Source: Fen-1038 sp042408355
Lineage (GTDB): Bacteria > Chloroflexota > Anaerolineae > Anaerolineales > Villigracilaceae
DNA: 64,000 nt
Direction: 5' to 3'
Assembly: GCA_042408355.1 (NCBI GenBank)
Contig: JBHORD010000016.1
Location: 1 to 64,000 of the forward strand
The notes below the pieces were generated by a model. That model did not search any database and was not told where the DNA came from. It saw nothing but the letters and a program-made list of their open reading frames with translations. The translations under genes and the position numbers were made by a program. Shown here in pieces: positions 1-8,357 of this stretch (positions are counted from its first letter, which is position 1; each line of letters begins with the position of its first letter).

Positions 1-1219
1 GACGAAGGCCGGTTGACCTGAGAACACCCGTTACTTTTTTCTTCTCGTCAAAACCCGTTTGCTGAAAAACAAACAAATCGGTCATGGTCACTACATCGCC
101 TTCCATGCCGACCACTTCGGATATATGCGTCAGTTTTCGGGATCCGTCAGGAAAACGGTTTAGGAAAACGACAAGGTTTAATGCCGAAGCTATCTGTTTG
201 CGAATAGCGGTCAAGGGGATTTCGATTCCTGCCATCAGCACCATCGTTTCCAAACGGGCAATGGCATCGCGAGGGGAGTTGGCATGGATGGTTGTCAACG
301 AGCCATCGTGCCCCGTATTCATCGCCTGCAACATATCGAGCGCCTCGCCGCCGCGCACCTCGCCTACAATGATCCGATCGGGACGCATGCGCAGCGCGTT
401 GCGAACCAGATCGCGTATGGTCACCGCCCCTTCGCCGCGATAATCGGGCGGCTGGGCTTCCAGGGAAACTTTGTGGGTCTGAAGCAGATTGAGTTCCGCG
501 GAATCTTCGATCGTAACAATCCGTTCCCAGTCCGGAATTTCACGGGCGAGAATATTCAACAATGTTGTCTTTCCGGAACTGGTGTTGCCGGCCACGATGA
601 TGTTGAGTCGTCCTTTGACGCACAGGGACAAAAATTCCGCAACGCGCGGAGAGAGTGAACCAAGTTCAATCAATTGCTCTACGCTGAGGCGGTCTTTGAG
701 AAACCGCCGGATCGTGATGCAAGGCCAGTTGGGGGAAACCGGCATGATCACAGCATTGATGCGAGAACCATCCGGCAAACGCGAATCGATCAATGCATGT
801 TTCCCGTTCACATACCGTCCCATTGGATTGACCATGTGATTGATGGCAAATCGCACCTGTTCCTTGCTGTCGAACTTCACATCGGTCAGGATCATCTCTC
901 CATTTTTTTCAATAAAGATTTGATCCGGGCCATTTACCATAATTTCACTGATTTGGGGATCATCGAAAAACCGCTCGATGGGCCCATAGCTGGCAACATA
1001 GGAAAATAAATCATTGACCACTGATTCTTTAAATTCTCTGCTAAACCGCAGGCCGCTCTCGTCAATCGCGCTCGCGATTATGGCCTTAAGCAAAAATTCG
1101 TATCTCTCCCCGACCGGAGGATCAATTTCAACTTTGTCATAAATAGCTCTAAGGACAGCCTTGCGATCTTCTTCCCCGAAGATATCTTCGGTTGCCGTCA
1201 AAGTTGTTTTTTTAGGCAT
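1..1219 (-). CDS. cpaF: CpaF/TadA-type secretion ATPase (3' end cut by window edge)
   Basis: Hexameric cytoplasmic ATPase that powers Tad/Flp-type pilus assembly or type II-like secretion. About 406 residues are visible, and the gene runs off the left edge, so only the last part is missing. The start is ATG at 1219, 7 nt after a strong AGGAGG site. Visible motifs are an N-terminal helical region, then Walker A GNTSSGKTTL near residue 211, an Asp-box-like stretch ending in TIEDSAEL, the Walker B-like RIIVGEVRGGEALDM near 283 and the His box GHDGSLTTIHANSP. This order is that of the CpaF branch of the GspE/VirB11 superfamily. Partner genes (TadB/TadC, pilin) would lie beyond the edge and are not seen. 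Reading it as CpaF rather than another GspE-like ATPase rests on the motif pattern only. Confidence 0.93.
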   Translation of the reverse strand, partial: MPKKTTLTATEDIFGEEDRKAVLRAIYDKVEIDPPVGERYEFLLKAIIASAIDESGLRFSREFKESVVNDLFSYVASYGPIERFFDDPQISEIMVNGPDQIFIEKNGEMILTDVKFDSKEQVRFAINHMVNPMGRYVNGKHALIDSRLPDGSRINAVIMPVSPNWPCITIRRFLKDRLSVEQLIELGSLSPRVAEFLSLCVKGRLNIIVAGNTSSGKTTLLNILAREIPDWERIVTIEDSAELNLLQTHKVSLEAQPPDYRGEGAVTIRDLVRNALRMRPDRIIVGEVRGGEALDMLQAMNTGHDGSLTTIHANSPRDAIARLETMVLMAGIEIPLTAIRKQIASALNLVVFLNRFPDGSRKLTHISEVVGMEGDVVTMTDLFVFQQTGFDEKKKVTGVLRSTGLR

Positions 1220-1937
1220 GATCCCTCCTGCCTCTCATAAAGAGACCTTCGATTTTTATTAAGTATACGATAAAAAGCAGTCCTGCAAGTAACAAAAACA
1301 TTATTATTTATCTCCTGTTGTAGATTGCCTGACAAATACGAATCAACAAAGTTAAAAAAAACCGAAATGGATACCCCTCCAGACCGGAATCTGCAAACCA
1401 GGATGCCCACAAACCGCAGCGGAAAAAAGCCGGAAATTGAATGTTTCTTCCGTGATAAATTTTTCGAACACCACAAGGGACAAAGGCTTCTCAATTGAAC
1501 TACGAGGCCATCCAGGAGCCCGCCCGATCTTTCTGCAGTCGAATGGTCCCATCGTCCTCAAAAATCAAAACTCCTCTCGGCCCGGCAATTACAAATCCGC
1601 GTACATGAATGAAAAACAATACGTTTACATGACGGCTTATGTGCAACATGGTTACGATGCCTGGAAGCCTCCTGAAGCTCTCGACTTGCCTTGGCGGCGC
1701 ATCGCTTTCTGGTGTGCCTGTTCGGGAAATAGCCTCGTTGGCCGCTGTTGCGCTCCATCTCACGTTGGACGTTGGACGGGTGCACACCCAGCGTCCTGGC
1801 TATCTCGGCATTCTTGCGGCCCGTTGGCAAAAGCGCTTTTTCTGTCCCGTTAATTACGGAAGAGTCAAAAACTTTTTCAGCCCAACTCAGTTTGACCTCA
1901 TTGTCATCTAAAATTCCCAACAATTTTCGAAAATCGC
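1220..1937. other. Gene-poor stretch with an IS30 remnant
   Basis: No intact gene is visible between cpaF and the rho promoter. The only coding-like signal is a degenerate transposase N-terminus (1558-1923). Other open frames here are short, lack ribosome sites and show no family motifs. The composition is more AT-rich at 1220-1340 than in neighbouring genes. Confidence 0.5.
1558..1923 (-). pseudogene. IS30-family transposase N-terminal remnant
   Basis: An open frame of about 121 codons whose central part resembles the helix-turn-helix region of IS30-type transposases: AEIARTLGVHPSNVQREMERN followed by SGQRGYFP and a Lys/Arg-rich stretch. Family knowledge: IS30 proteins carry LGxxPSTISREIxRNxGxRGYRP near the N-terminus, followed by a DDE catalytic domain. 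Here the catalytic domain is absent, the frame degenerates after about residue 75, and the only upstream start is a TTG without a ribosome site. No flanking inverted repeats are obvious. I read it as a decayed insertion fragment. A chance antisense frame is possible but less likely given the motif match. Confidence 0.45.
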
Positions 1938-1966
1938 TTGCATCGGCTGAACGAGCGTGCTATAAT
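1938..1966 (+). promoter_or_regulatory. Sigma-70-type promoter for rho
   Basis: TTGCAT at 1938-1943 and a perfect TATAAT at 1961-1966, with a 17-bp spacer. Transcription would start near 1973, leaving a leader of about 175 nt before rho. Rho genes are commonly autoregulated through long leaders, so the leader may matter, but no specific structure could be assigned. Confidence 0.6.
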
Positions 1967-2150
1967 TCAAACAACTTCCCCCGATAGTTGAAAATTCAAC
2001 CCCAATATCGCGGTGTTTTTTCCAAATCATCCCTAAATTCATCTTGAGACAATTTCCACTCTTTCAAAGTCCATCTTAAACTGAACCGGGCCCGCACCTA
2101 CGGGGGCGCTGGCTTTATCCCAACTTTCATTATCCCAAAAGGCATTGACT

Positions 2151-3428
2151 ATGAAAATTCTAGAGCTTGAAAACGAACCGCTGGCAAAATTGCGCAGGCT
2201 TGCCAAAGACGCCAATGTGCCAAACTTCAACCGCCTGAAAAAGGAAGCGCTCATTCTCCAAATACGCCAGGCGGAGGCGCAAAAGGAAGGCATCGAATTG
2301 CGCGGCGGTATCCTCGAGATCATGAGCGAAGGTATTGGCTTCCTGCGGGCCGCCAACTATCGCATCAGCGATCAGGATGTTTATGTTTCGCAGGCACAGC
2401 TTCGCCGCTACGACCTTCGTTCGGGGGACCTGGTTATCGGACATGTTCGCCCTCCCCGTGAATCTGAACGACATTATGGCTTGCTCAAAGTTGAAACTGT
2501 CAACGGTCTCGACCCGGAAGAGGCGGCGCGCCGCCCGGTGTTCGAGAATCTCACCCCAATCTTTCCCGATAAACGTTTCGACCTCGAAACGGATCACGAT
2601 ACTTTGGCTCCCCGTTTAATCAACCTCATTGCGCCCATCGGACGCGGTCAGCGCGGATTAATCGTCTCTCCGCCGAAAGCGGGCAAGACGACCATTCTCA
2701 AACAAATTGCAAATTCCATCTCGACCAAATATCCTGATGTCCATTTGATGGTCGCCCTGATTGGCGAACGTCCCGAAGAGGTGACGGATATGGATCGCTC
2801 GGTGGAAGCCGAGGTCGTGGCTTCGACATTCGACGAACCGGTTACTTCTCATGTGAGAACCGCAGAAATTGCCTTAGACAGAGCTAAGAGAATGGTGGAA
2901 ATCGGCCGTCATGTGGTAATCTTAATGGACTCAATTACCCGCCTTGCGCGCGCCTATAACCTTGTAGTCAACCCTTCGGGACGCACGCTTTCGGGCGGCA
3001 TGGATCCTTCGGCATTGTATCCGCCCAAGAAGTTCTTTGGCGCCGCGCGCAATCTTGAAGAAGGCGGCTCGTTGACGATCATTGCCACCTGCCTCGTGGA
3101 CACGGGCTCACGTCTGGACGATGTCGTCTACGAAGAATTCAAAGGCACAGGCAATATGGAATTGGTGCTCTCGCGCAAATTGCAGGAACGCCGTATCTTT
3201 CCCGCGGTGGAAATCGAACGTTCATCCACGCGCCGTGAAGATTTATTGCTCGGCCCCGATATTTTACAGCGCGTCTGGCTGATGCGCCGCATGTATGCTC
3301 AAATGACCGCGCCGCCGCCGCAAGGCGCCGGCATGGATCAAGCGGTTGCCACCGAGGCCATCCTTCAGCGCCTGGACCGCGCCAAGAACAATCAACATTT
3401 CCTCGAAACATTGACTGAGGAAGCCTGA
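2151..3428 (+). CDS. rho: Transcription termination factor Rho
   Basis: Hexameric RNA-dependent ATPase/helicase that ends transcription at Rho-dependent sites. Seen: N-terminal helical LAKLRRLAKDANVPN region, a cold-shock-like RNA-binding domain (about residues 50-115), Walker A PPKAGKTT near 175, Walker B VVILMDSITRLARAYN, the Q-loop region ending in PPKKFFGAARN and the R-loop GTGNMEL. The length of about 425 residues is normal for the family and no large insertion is present. I chose ATG 2151 (AAAAGG 8 nt upstream) over the TTG two codons earlier. The gene stands behind its own promoter, and the peptidase gene starts 12 nt after its stop, so they may be co-transcribed. Confidence 0.98.
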   Translation: MKILELENEPLAKLRRLAKDANVPNFNRLKKEALILQIRQAEAQKEGIELRGGILEIMSEGIGFLRAANYRISDQDVYVSQAQLRRYDLRSGDLVIGHVRPPRESERHYGLLKVETVNGLDPEEAARRPVFENLTPIFPDKRFDLETDHDTLAPRLINLIAPIGRGQRGLIVSPPKAGKTTILKQIANSISTKYPDVHLMVALIGERPEEVTDMDRSVEAEVVASTFDEPVTSHVRTAEIALDRAKRMVEIGRHVVILMDSITRLARAYNLVVNPSGRTLSGGMDPSALYPPKKFFGAARNLEEGGSLTIIATCLVDTGSRLDDVVYEEFKGTGNMELVLSRKLQERRIFPAVEIERSSTRREDLLLGPDILQRVWLMRRMYAQMTAPPPQGAGMDQAVATEAILQRLDRAKNNQHFLETLTEEA

Positions 3429-3440
3429 CCATATTAAAAA

Positions 3441-4520
3441 ATGAAACTCAATCCCGGACAACTCCTCCAAAATCTCAAAACCAATCGCTTCAACATCATC
3501 TCATGGGGACTCACAGTCATCGTAGTGATTTCACTGCTAGGCACCGCCCTCTGGTGGACTCAATCGGGGGAAGCGGCTGCGGCGACCCGTTCGGATCCGG
3601 CCGCCGAATCGAGTCAACCGACGCCCTCGATCAGCCTTCCGGCGCAAAGCCCGAACGCCGCGTCAACCGCCAGCATCAGCCGCGAGCTCGATCTGAAAAC
3701 CGACGTTTCCCAGCAGGTCAGATATCAAATCACAACCTATCAGGTTGGGCGCGGCGACTCGCTTTTTGCCATCGCCAAACAATTCAATATCAAGCCGGAA
3801 TCAATCCTGTACAGCAACAAAGACACCTTGCATGACAATCCGTCAAACCTGACGCCGGGCATGACACTGCTGATCCCGCCGGTGGATGGGTTGATCTATA
3901 CGTGGCAAAAAGGCGATACTATTGATTCGGTCGCCGCCGAATTTAAAGCAAAGCCAACGGATATTTTGGACTGGCCCGGCAACGATATTGATCTTACCAA
4001 TCCGCAAATCAAACCCGGTTCAGTCGTCATGATCCCCGGCGGACAACGCGAACTAATATCGTGGCTTAATTTCGTTCCAACCTATCAGCGCGGCAGTGGA
4101 ACGGCAACCTCGGAACTGGGCAGCGGCAGTTGCCCGCAAATCGGCAATGGCTCGCCGCCCTATCTTTGGCCGACCAATGGACCGCACACAATTTCGGGCA
4201 ACGATTTCAGCCCGACCCATTTGGGTATTGATATCACGGCGTTTGAGGGAACACCCGTGCTCGCCTCGGGAGCGGGCGTGGTGGTGTATGCAGGCTGGAG
4301 CGATTATGGCTACGGCAACGTGATCGAAATTGATCACGGCGGCGGCTGGGCGACGATCTACGCTCACTTGAGCCAGATCAATGTGAAAGTATGCGATTAC
4401 GTCAATGCCGGACAGGTTATCGCTCTTTCCGGTTCGACTGGAAATTCGACCGGGCCGCATCTGCACTTTGAAGTCCGCAGAAACGGAACCGCCGTGGACC
4501 CGTGGCAAATCGTTTCATAA
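3441..4520 (+). CDS. LysM-domain M23 metallopeptidase, membrane anchored
   Basis: Predicted cell-wall peptidoglycan endopeptidase or amidase activator facing outside. One N-terminal membrane segment (about residues 20-39) is followed by a Ser/Pro-rich linker. A LysM module comes next, beginning YQVGRGDSLFAIAKQFNIKP near 98. A second LysM-like module begins near 150 (YTWQKGDTIDSVAAEF). The C-terminal M23/LytM domain has zinc-ligand motifs HLGIDI near 257 and GPHLHFEV near 341. Both M23 zinc motifs are intact, so the enzyme is probably active. It lies between rho and birA on the same strand with very short gaps. It probably remodels or tethers to peptidoglycan during growth; the substrate bond is unknown. 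Confidence 0.92.
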   Translation: MKLNPGQLLQNLKTNRFNIISWGLTVIVVISLLGTALWWTQSGEAAAATRSDPAAESSQPTPSISLPAQSPNAASTASISRELDLKTDVSQQVRYQITTYQVGRGDSLFAIAKQFNIKPESILYSNKDTLHDNPSNLTPGMTLLIPPVDGLIYTWQKGDTIDSVAAEFKAKPTDILDWPGNDIDLTNPQIKPGSVVMIPGGQRELISWLNFVPTYQRGSGTATSELGSGSCPQIGNGSPPYLWPTNGPHTISGNDFSPTHLGIDITAFEGTPVLASGAGVVVYAGWSDYGYGNVIEIDHGGGWATIYAHLSQINVKVCDYVNAGQVIALSGSTGNSTGPHLHFEVRRNGTAVDPWQIVS

Positions 4521-4521
4521 A

Positions 4522-5322
4522 GTGAATTCATCTGATTTGCAGGCCGCTCTTGGTGGCGCCTCTGGCGCCATCTCTTTGGGCGGCTTTCGTTTTTTCAAAA
4601 GCATCGGCTCGACCAACGACGAAGCGCGCGCCTGGTTGGACGAAGGAGCATCGGATTTATCGTTGGTGATCGCAGATGAGCAGACGGCGGGCCGCGGCAG
4701 ATCGGGACGAAAATGGTTTACACCGCCGGGAACCGCTCTGGCGTTCAGTTTGATCCTGCGCCCCAACGCGGACGAGCAAATGCATCCAGCGCGGATAACG
4801 GGACTGGGCGCGGTGGCCTTGACCGAATCTTTACAGAGGCGCGGACTTGCCGCAAAAATCAAATGGCCAAATGATGTTTTGATCAATCGCCGCAAGGCCG
4901 CCGGGATCCTGGTCGAATCGATTTGGAATGGGGATCAACTCGAAGCGTTCATTTTGGGCATTGGCGTGAACGTTTTAGCCGCGTCCGTTCCGCCCGCAGA
5001 TCAACTATTTTTTCCGGCCACCAGCCTCGAGTCCGAATTGAATCGAAGAGTGGATCGAATTGAGTTGCTGAAAGAAATTTTGTCGGCGCTCATCCAATGG
5101 CGTTCAAAAATTGGCACGGCTGAATTCATCAAAACATGGGAACATCATCTCGCATTTCGCGGCGAATCCGTCCAGGTCCGAAAAGACAACGAACCGCCGC
5201 TTACCGGCACATTGCTGGGCCTCGAATCAGACGGCGGCCTGCGGCTGGCGAGCAATGACAAAATCCTTGCAATCCAGTTGGGCGAGATTCATCTTCGTCC
5301 CGCCGATGATAAAATTAAATAA
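4522..5322 (+). CDS. birA: Biotin--[acetyl-CoA carboxylase] ligase, no HTH domain
   Basis: Transfers biotin from biotinyl-AMP to the acceptor lysine of biotin carboxyl carrier proteins. Diagnostic motifs are GRGRSGRKW (biotinyl-AMP binding), KIKWPNDVLI and RKAAGILVE, followed by a small C-terminal SH3-like domain. The N-terminal DNA-binding domain of E. coli BirA is absent, so this is a group I enzyme that should not repress transcription. The start is GTG 4522, one base after the stop of the LysM peptidase. A longer in-frame extension exists but would overlap the peptidase by more than 100 nt. No clear ribosome site is present, so translational coupling to the upstream gene is likely. Confidence 0.92.
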   Translation: MNSSDLQAALGGASGAISLGGFRFFKSIGSTNDEARAWLDEGASDLSLVIADEQTAGRGRSGRKWFTPPGTALAFSLILRPNADEQMHPARITGLGAVALTESLQRRGLAAKIKWPNDVLINRRKAAGILVESIWNGDQLEAFILGIGVNVLAASVPPADQLFFPATSLESELNRRVDRIELLKEILSALIQWRSKIGTAEFIKTWEHHLAFRGESVQVRKDNEPPLTGTLLGLESDGGLRLASNDKILAIQLGEIHLRPADDKIK

Positions 5323-5336
5323 AGTCAGAGGTTGCC

Positions 5337-5567
5337 ATGTTTGATAATTTACGCGAGCAGGCCGGCTCAGGCACATTCTATGAAGACGAAGCCCCTTTGG
5401 AAACGGCAGTCGAAACGTCCGCGCCGCAGCCCTCTCCGGTTCGCCGTTCGGGGCGCTTCCTGGGAATGACAGCGATACAACGTTTCATACTAAGCGTGAT
5501 GCTGATGATGATCGTCTGCATTTTAGGGTCCATGTTCTTGCTGGTTGCCGGTAAAATCGTTTTCTAA
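5337..5567 (+). CDS. Small single-pass membrane protein, unknown function
   Basis: A 76-residue protein starting at ATG 5337, with AGAGG 6 nt upstream and only 14 nt after birA, so probably the last gene of the rho-side operon. The N-terminal 45 residues are acidic and Pro-rich (EDEAPLETAVETSAPQPSP). A basic patch (RRSGRF) follows, then one hydrophobic helix from about residue 48 to 75 rich in Met, Leu, Ile and Val. The positive patch before the helix suggests the N-terminus is cytoplasmic. I recognise no family. Confidence 0.65.
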   Translation: MFDNLREQAGSGTFYEDEAPLETAVETSAPQPSPVRRSGRFLGMTAIQRFILSVMLMMIVCILGSMFLLVAGKIVF

Positions 5568-5681
5568 GCGACAGTTGTATTCAAAGGCAGACGCGCAAAA
5601 CAAAAAACTTTGATTCAGGCTCCCTGCACGCCAGTATATAAGCTGAATTTTCGATTCGTATAAAAACCAACCGGGGCTCTG

Positions 5682-8174
5682 CTACGCAGGCATAATACTT
5701 TTTTCGTCTTCGACAGCCGCCCCGGCGCGCTTTAAATCTTCCGCGGCAATGCGCGCCACCGAGGCGACGTAATCGCCTTCCTGAGGCTTGATCAAATGCA
5801 CACCCTTCGTGGCGCGCCCCGACTGCTTGACCTCTTTGACCTTCAATCGTAACGCCACGCCGTTTGCGGTGATGATGGTAAGATCATCATCTTTGTGCAC
5901 TACACGCGCGGCCGCAATCTTTCCAATTTCATCCAGCGCTTTTTGATCTATCGTCGCAATGCCGCGCGTGGCGCGGCCCTTCGACGCGTATTCTTTCAAC
6001 GGCGTTTGCTTTCCGAAGCCGCCGGTCGTTATGACAAGCAGTGAGCCGTCTTTGTCCACAACATCCATACTCGTAACGGCATCGCCTTCCGCGAGGCGAA
6101 TCCCTTGAACGCCTGCCGCCTGGCGTCCCATTGCGCGCACTTTTTCCTCGCTGAATCTCAAAGCCTGTCCGCGTTCAGTTACAAAAATGATCTCGTCTTT
6201 GCCAGAGGTCGGGCGCGCCCAGCCGAGGGTGTCGCCCTCTTCCAAATTCATGGCGATCAAACCCGAGGGGCGGACCGAGGCGAATTCCTCCATATCCACG
6301 CGCTTGACTTTGCCGCGCACCGTTGCCAACATGCAATAGCCGTGCGCGGAAAAATCCGAAACGGCAATGGCGGCGGTGATGCGTTCGTCCGGTTCGAGAG
6401 ATAAAACATTTACCAGCGGGATGCCCTTAGCCGTCCGGTCGGCATCGGGAATTTGATACACCTTTTCGCTGTAAACTTTGCCGCGGTCGGAGAAGAACAG
6501 CATCGTATCCAGACTGCGGGCGGGGATGAGCATCATGACCTCATCTTCTTCTTTCATCGTGTGACCCATCACTCCGCGTCCGCCGCGATTCTGCAATCGG
6601 AAAGCAGTGGCGGCCACGCGCTTGACATAGCCGCGTTCGGTGATGCTGATCAGCACCGCTTCATCCTGAACCAGATCTTCTTCGGTCAATTCTTCCTTCA
6701 CATCTGCGGCGATGCGCGTACGACGATCGTCGCCGTATTTCTCAGCAATCTCCTTCATGTCGGTCTGAATCAAGGCGAGGATTTTCCTGGGATTCGCCAG
6801 CAAATCTTCGAGATATGCAATTTGCTCGGCGACCTGCTTGTGCTCCTCTTCGATCTTTTGACGCTCCAACGCGGCGAGGCGGCGCAATTGCAAATCAAGG
6901 ATGGCTTGTGCCTGCAATTCGCTGAGTTTGAAACGCTTCATCAAATTGGCCTTCGCCACATCTGCGTCTTGTGATTCGCGGATGGTTCGGATCACTGCAT
7001 CAAGATTGGCAAGCGCGATCAAATAGCCATCGAGGATGTGCTGGCGGGCGCGCGCTTTGGCGAGGTCAAAATTCGAACGGCGGACGATCACCGTCTGGCG
7101 ATGTTCGATAAAAATCTGCAAAGCGCGCTTGAGCGGAAGCGTGCGCGGCTCGCCATCCACCAGGGCAAGCATCTGTACGCCAAACGTGGATTGCAATGCG
7201 GTGTATTTGTAAAGCTGGTTGAGGACCTTCTTCGGCTGGGCGCCGCGCTTGAGCTCGACAACAATGCTCATCCCGCGTTGATCCGATTCGTCGCGCAGAT
7301 CCGCGATTTGATCAATCTTGTCCTCGCGCACCAATTCCGCGATGCGTTCGATCAGCGTTGCCTTGTTGACCTGATACGGAATTTCGGTGATGATAATTTC
7401 ATACTTGCCGCCTTTGCCTTCTTCAATATGCGCCGCGCCGCGCACCACAAGGCGCCCATGCCCGGTGGCAAACGCAGACTCGATACCCTCGCGCCCAACG
7501 ATAATGCCTCCCGTCGGAAAATCCGGCCCCGGGATAAACTTCATCAACTCATCAACGGTGACCTCTTCGATCTCATCGTATTTATCAATCAAAAAGTTGA
7601 TCGCGTTCGCCAGCTCACGCAAATTGTGCGGCGGGATATTCGTTGCCATGCCGACCGCGATGCCCGACGCGCCGTTCATCAAAAGATTCGGAATGCGCGC
7701 CGGCAGGACCAGCGGTTCCTCAAGCGAATCATCGAAGTTCGGACCGAAATCCACCGTGTCTTTATCAATATCGGCGAGCAGTTCCTCGGCCAGCCGGTGC
7801 AGACGCGCCTCGGTGTAGCGCATCGCCGCAGGCGCGTCGCCGTCAATCGAGCCAAAGTTGCCCTGTCCATCCACCAGCAGATAGCGCATGGAAAAATTCT
7901 GTGCCATGCGCGCCATGCTGTCATAAACCGCCGCGTCGCCGTGCGGATGGTATTTGCCAAGCACTTCCCCAACGATGCGGGCGGACTTTTTGTAGGCGGA
8001 ATTGGAACGAATGCCCATGTCCTGCATGGCGTACAGGATGCGGCGATGAACAGGCTTGAGTCCATCGCGGGCATCCGGCAAAGCACGCGCCACGATCTCG
8101 CTCATGGCGTAATCGAGGTAAGCCGTGCGCATTTGAGCGTCAATATCTACTTGCTGAACTGTGCCAATGTCCAT
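5682..8174 (-). CDS. gyrA: DNA gyrase subunit A
   Basis: Breakage-reunion subunit of gyrase, which introduces negative supercoils with GyrB. The 830 residues show the N-terminal winged-helix region, the catalytic tyrosine in AAMRYTEARL (Tyr120), the tower and coiled-coil, and C-terminal beta-pinwheel blades. A GyrA-box-like QNRGGRGVMG marks it as GyrA rather than ParC, with one change from the usual QRRGGKG. In the quinolone-determining loop (HPHGDAAVYD), Ala81 stands where E. coli has Ser83. The ATG at 8174 follows AGGA at a normal distance. The leader holds a -10 box and a terminator-like hairpin. gyrB is not in the window. Confidence 0.97.
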   Translation of the reverse strand: MDIGTVQQVDIDAQMRTAYLDYAMSEIVARALPDARDGLKPVHRRILYAMQDMGIRSNSAYKKSARIVGEVLGKYHPHGDAAVYDSMARMAQNFSMRYLLVDGQGNFGSIDGDAPAAMRYTEARLHRLAEELLADIDKDTVDFGPNFDDSLEEPLVLPARIPNLLMNGASGIAVGMATNIPPHNLRELANAINFLIDKYDEIEEVTVDELMKFIPGPDFPTGGIIVGREGIESAFATGHGRLVVRGAAHIEEGKGGKYEIIITEIPYQVNKATLIERIAELVREDKIDQIADLRDESDQRGMSIVVELKRGAQPKKVLNQLYKYTALQSTFGVQMLALVDGEPRTLPLKRALQIFIEHRQTVIVRRSNFDLAKARARQHILDGYLIALANLDAVIRTIRESQDADVAKANLMKRFKLSELQAQAILDLQLRRLAALERQKIEEEHKQVAEQIAYLEDLLANPRKILALIQTDMKEIAEKYGDDRRTRIAADVKEELTEEDLVQDEAVLISITERGYVKRVAATAFRLQNRGGRGVMGHTMKEEDEVMMLIPARSLDTMLFFSDRGKVYSEKVYQIPDADRTAKGIPLVNVLSLEPDERITAAIAVSDFSAHGYCMLATVRGKVKRVDMEEFASVRPSGLIAMNLEEGDTLGWARPTSGKDEIIFVTERGQALRFSEEKVRAMGRQAAGVQGIRLAEGDAVTSMDVVDKDGSLLVITTGGFGKQTPLKEYASKGRATRGIATIDQKALDEIGKIAAARVVHKDDDLTIITANGVALRLKVKEVKQSGRATKGVHLIKPQEGDYVASVARIAAEDLKRAGAAVEDEKSIMPA

Positions 8175-8191
8175 ATAAATCCTAATTCAGG

Positions 8192-8233
8192 CATAAAAAG
8201 GACACGAAGACGATGGAATTTTGACTTCGTGTC
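8192..8233 (-). terminator. Terminator-like hairpin in the gyrA leader (possible attenuator)
   Basis: On the minus strand GACACGAAG (8233-8225) pairs perfectly with CTTCGTGTC (8209-8201), followed at once by CTTTTTATG, giving a textbook intrinsic terminator about 20 nt before the gyrA start. It lies downstream of the TATAAT box at 8267-8272, so gyrA transcripts starting there must pass it. This suggests attenuation of gyrA rather than the end of another gene. Confidence 0.6.
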
Positions 8234-8266
8234 GCATTAGATGAAGCACATGCTCCGAATAAGCCA

Positions 8267-8272
8267 ATTATA
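8267..8272 (-). promoter_or_regulatory. -10 box of gyrA promoter
   Basis: TATAAT on the minus strand, about 90 nt before the gyrA start codon. No convincing -35 box is present at the standard distance. Transcription would begin near 8260. Confidence 0.4.
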
Positions 8273-8357
8273 CCCTATATAACGTCTATCCGCATCTTTC
8301 CTGACGACGAAGCGGCTTGCAAAACCTGGAATTTTCTCAATCTTTTGCTTTTTCCAC

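Noticed and set aside
84..1009. Several plus-strand open frames at the left end
   Set aside because: They are antisense to the continuous cpaF frame, which has full ATPase motifs and a strong ribosome site.
1437..1853. 138-codon plus-strand frame in the left gap
   Set aside because: No ribosome site or family motif; it opposes the better-supported IS30 remnant.
7038..8240. 400-codon plus-strand open frame
   Set aside because: Antisense shadow of gyrA; composition is Arg/His-rich without motifs.
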